A stretch of DNA of 13,910 nucleotides from assembly GCA_046724665.1 (NCBI GenBank), contig JBKOWZ010000123.1:1-13910 (forward strand), in the 5' to 3' direction. The notes under the pieces are model-generated. The model was not told the DNA's origin. It searched no databases and worked only from the letters and a program-made list of their open reading frames with translations. Shown in pieces: positions 12,026 through 13,910 of the stretch. Numbering within the stretch: position 1 is the first letter of the stretch; each line of letters opens with the position of its first letter. The position numbers and the translations under genes are program-made. The stretch comes from Actinocrinis sp046724665. GTDB lineage: Bacteria; Actinomycetota; Actinomycetes; Streptomycetales; Catenulisporaceae.

Positions 12026-13910
12026 ATGTCCGACGACAGATCGCCGATGGACGGCTGGTTCCGCGACGAGCCCGGCGCACCTGCGCGCCCGGCGGTCCCG
12101 CATCAGTACAACGGCCGCCAGGCCGACTTCGCGGGAACCGACGCGCCGACGGAGCAGATCAGCCAGATCCGCGCGACACCTCCGGACGCGGGCGCTGACC
12201 CGGGCCACCTCGGTCGTCCGCCGATGCAGCGGCAGCCGGTGCAGGATGATCAGCGGCGGTTCGCGCGGGATCAGGCGTCCATCAACGCGTACCCGGAGTT
12301 CCGCGCGCGTCCGGACGACCGGCGCGAACCGGCGCGCACCAACCGCACGCCGCTGATCGCCGGCGGGGCGGTCGCCGGGCTGGCGGCGCTGGGCCTGGTC
12401 GCGTACCTGGTGATGGGCACCGGCTCGCCGAAGACCCAGGACACGGCCGCGACGGGGAAGATGCGGGGCACCACGGCGTCGCCGTCCCCGACGCACACGA
12501 GCTTCCAGCCGACCAGCGCCGACCCGGCCATCGCGGCGGAGCAGACCGGCGCGGCCTTCCTGAACGCCTGGCAGTCCGGCGATCTCCAGGCGGCGGCCAA
12601 GTTCACCGACAATCCGACCGCGGCGCTGGCTGCGCTGAACGACTACAAGTCCGGGCTGAGTCTGAGTGCCTTGACGCTCAAGGCGCAGCCGGCCGTCGTC
12701 GCCGCGGCGTCGCCGTCGGTGTCGGGGGGCTCGGACGGCTCCCCCGCCGCGAGCGCACCGAGCGGCGACTCGTCGTCGGCTGTGGCCACTGCTGCCGGCA
12801 GTTCCGCGAATCCGTCGGGCACGGTTCCCTTCTCGGCCGCCGCGACGGTGACCCTCCCCGAGCAGAACGCGACCGGCCAAAGTCTGACGACCGTTCAGCG
12901 CACCGCCCCGCAGGACGCCGCGCTGACGTGGGAGTACTCGTCGAGCCTGGTCGCCTACAAGCAGTCGGACGGCTGGTCCGTGCGGTGGAGCCCGTCGATC
13001 CTCGCGCCGAACCTCGGCGACGGCCAGAAGCTGAGCGTGGTCCCGGTGCCACCCGGGGTGGGCAAGATCACCGACAGCAAGGGGACGAGGCTCTCGTCGT
13101 ACTCTGAGCCCGCGCTGCAAACCATCGCCGCCTCGCTGTCGAAGAAGGCGCCGAGCGGACACGGCACGCCGGGCGTCGCGGTGCAGATCGTCAACGCGTC
13201 GTCGGGCAAGGCGGTCGGCGACGTCTCGGCGACGCTGCGCAAGCCGGTGGACACCGCGGTGCTCAAGACGACGATCGACCCGTCCGTCGAGGCGCTGGCC
13301 CGGGCCGCGGTCGCGAAGAACAAGCGCAGCTCGATGGTGGTGCTGCGGCCCTCGACCGGGGCGATCCTGGCCGTGGCGAACAGCGCGGGCACCGGCGACA
13401 CGGCGCTGGCCGGCGGCCTCGCCCCGGGCTCCACATTCAAGATCGTCACGGCGGCGGCGCTGCTGAACTACGGCTACGTCTCGCTGAGCACGCCGATCGC
13501 CTGCCCGCTGACCGTCACCGTGCAGGGCGTCGTGTACCACAACAGCACCGACGCCAGCGGAAAGAACGAGGAGTCGCTGCCTCCGGGCACGCCGTTCCTG
13601 ACCGACTTCGCGGAGTCGTGCAACAACGCGTTCACGCCGTTCTACAAGCAACTCGCGGGCGGGAAGCTGGCGCACACCGCGACGAAGTACTTCGGGCTGA
13701 ACCAGCCCTGGGACATCGGACTCGGGTCGAACAGCTACTTCAGCATGCCGAGCGACTCGAGCGGCGCCGAACTGGCGCAGGAGAACTTCGGGCAGGGCCG
13801 GGTGGTCGGCTCGCCGCTGGCCATGGCTTCGGTGGCGGCGACCGCCGGGACCGGTGAATTCCACCAGCCGTACCTGGTGGACGGGGTGACGAAGGCCACA
13901 GCCACGCCAC
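12026..13910 (+). CDS. Class B penicillin-binding protein, MecA_N/NTF2-like type (3' end outside window)
   Basis: Membrane-anchored transpeptidase that cross-links peptidoglycan outside the cell. 628 codons are visible. Residues 1-105 are a polar, disordered, Arg/Pro/Gln-rich cytoplasmic tail; one membrane helix lies at about 109-130, followed by a Thr/Ser/Pro linker. An NTF2-like (MecA_N) domain spans about 167-335, starting AIAAEQTGAAFLNAW and ending WSPSILAP. It is interrupted at about 225-268 by an Ala/Ser/Gly-rich insert. A short dimerisation segment (347-410) leads to the transpeptidase domain: active-site serine in STFK at 469-472 and SxN as SCN at 531-533. The KTG motif should lie past the right edge. 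The ATG at 12026 has GGGAGGGAAG ending about nine bases upstream. Low-affinity PBPs of this class also include MecA, but nothing here shows resistance. A housekeeping role is more likely. Confidence 0.93.
   Translation, partial: MSDDRSPMDGWFRDEPGAPARPAVPHQYNGRQADFAGTDAPTEQISQIRATPPDAGADPGHLGRPPMQRQPVQDDQRRFARDQASINAYPEFRARPDDRREPARTNRTPLIAGGAVAGLAALGLVAYLVMGTGSPKTQDTAATGKMRGTTASPSPTHTSFQPTSADPAIAAEQTGAAFLNAWQSGDLQAAAKFTDNPTAALAALNDYKSGLSLSALTLKAQPAVVAAASPSVSGGSDGSPAASAPSGDSSSAVATAAGSSANPSGTVPFSAAATVTLPEQNATGQSLTTVQRTAPQDAALTWEYSSSLVAYKQSDGWSVRWSPSILAPNLGDGQKLSVVPVPPGVGKITDSKGTRLSSYSEPALQTIAASLSKKAPSGHGTPGVAVQIVNASSGKAVGDVSATLRKPVDTAVLKTTIDPSVEALARAAVAKNKRSSMVVLRPSTGAILAVANSAGTGDTALAGGLAPGSTFKIVTAAALLNYGYVSLSTPIACPLTVTVQGVVYHNSTDASGKNEESLPPGTPFLTDFAESCNNAFTPFYKQLAGGKLAHTATKYFGLNQPWDIGLGSNSYFSMPSDSSGAELAQENFGQGRVVGSPLAMASVAATAGTGEFHQPYLVDGVTKATATP

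Noticed and set aside
1..13910. Mobile elements, CRISPR array, prophage or defence system
   Set aside because: No transposase, integrase, long flanking inverted repeats, regularly spaced repeats or defence genes were seen. The window reads as core chromosome.

Overview
The window is chromosomal DNA from a high-GC actinobacterium. Codon third positions are strongly G/C, GTG starts are common, two clpP paralogues lie in tandem, and the proteins read like those of Streptomyces and its relatives. The order valS, divergent small membrane protein, clpX, clpP2, clpP1, tig matches what I remember of the Streptomyces block. The genus cannot be fixed from the sequence. An smc gene and a small coiled-coil gene beyond valS, where Streptomyces carries folC as I recall, point to another actinobacterial lineage, possibly a relative such as Catenulisporales (a guess).

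Layout, left to right: the N-terminal two thirds of smc (minus strand, running off the left edge); a strong hairpin terminator; a 70-codon gene for a conserved small coiled-coil protein (minus); about 390 bp without a gene; valS (minus), whose start looks leaderless; a divergent plus-strand gene for a single-pass membrane protein with a Gln/Gly-rich N-terminus; clpX, clpP2 and clpP1 (all minus); an intergenic region holding an exact ClgR-type site beside a long hairpin; tig (minus); tRNA-Pro(TGG) (minus); tRNA-Gly(TCC) (plus) with a terminator; and a class B penicillin-binding protein of the MecA_N/NTF2-like type (plus, running off the right edge) behind a GTCACA direct repeat of the MtrA kind.

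Function: most of the window is protein quality control. Trigger factor folds nascent chains at the ribosome. ClpX unfolds substrates and passes them to the ClpP1/ClpP2 chamber. The ClgR-type site in front of clpP1 fits the known ClgR-Clp control circuit of actinobacteria. valS and the two tRNAs add translation, smc adds chromosome organisation, and the penicillin-binding protein adds peptidoglycan cross-linking. I see no mobile element, CRISPR array or sign of recent transfer. The points most worth a second look are regulatory: the ClgR site against the hairpin, the GTCACA repeat before the PBP gene, the leaderless valS start, and unassigned inverted or direct repeats around tig and the tRNAs.
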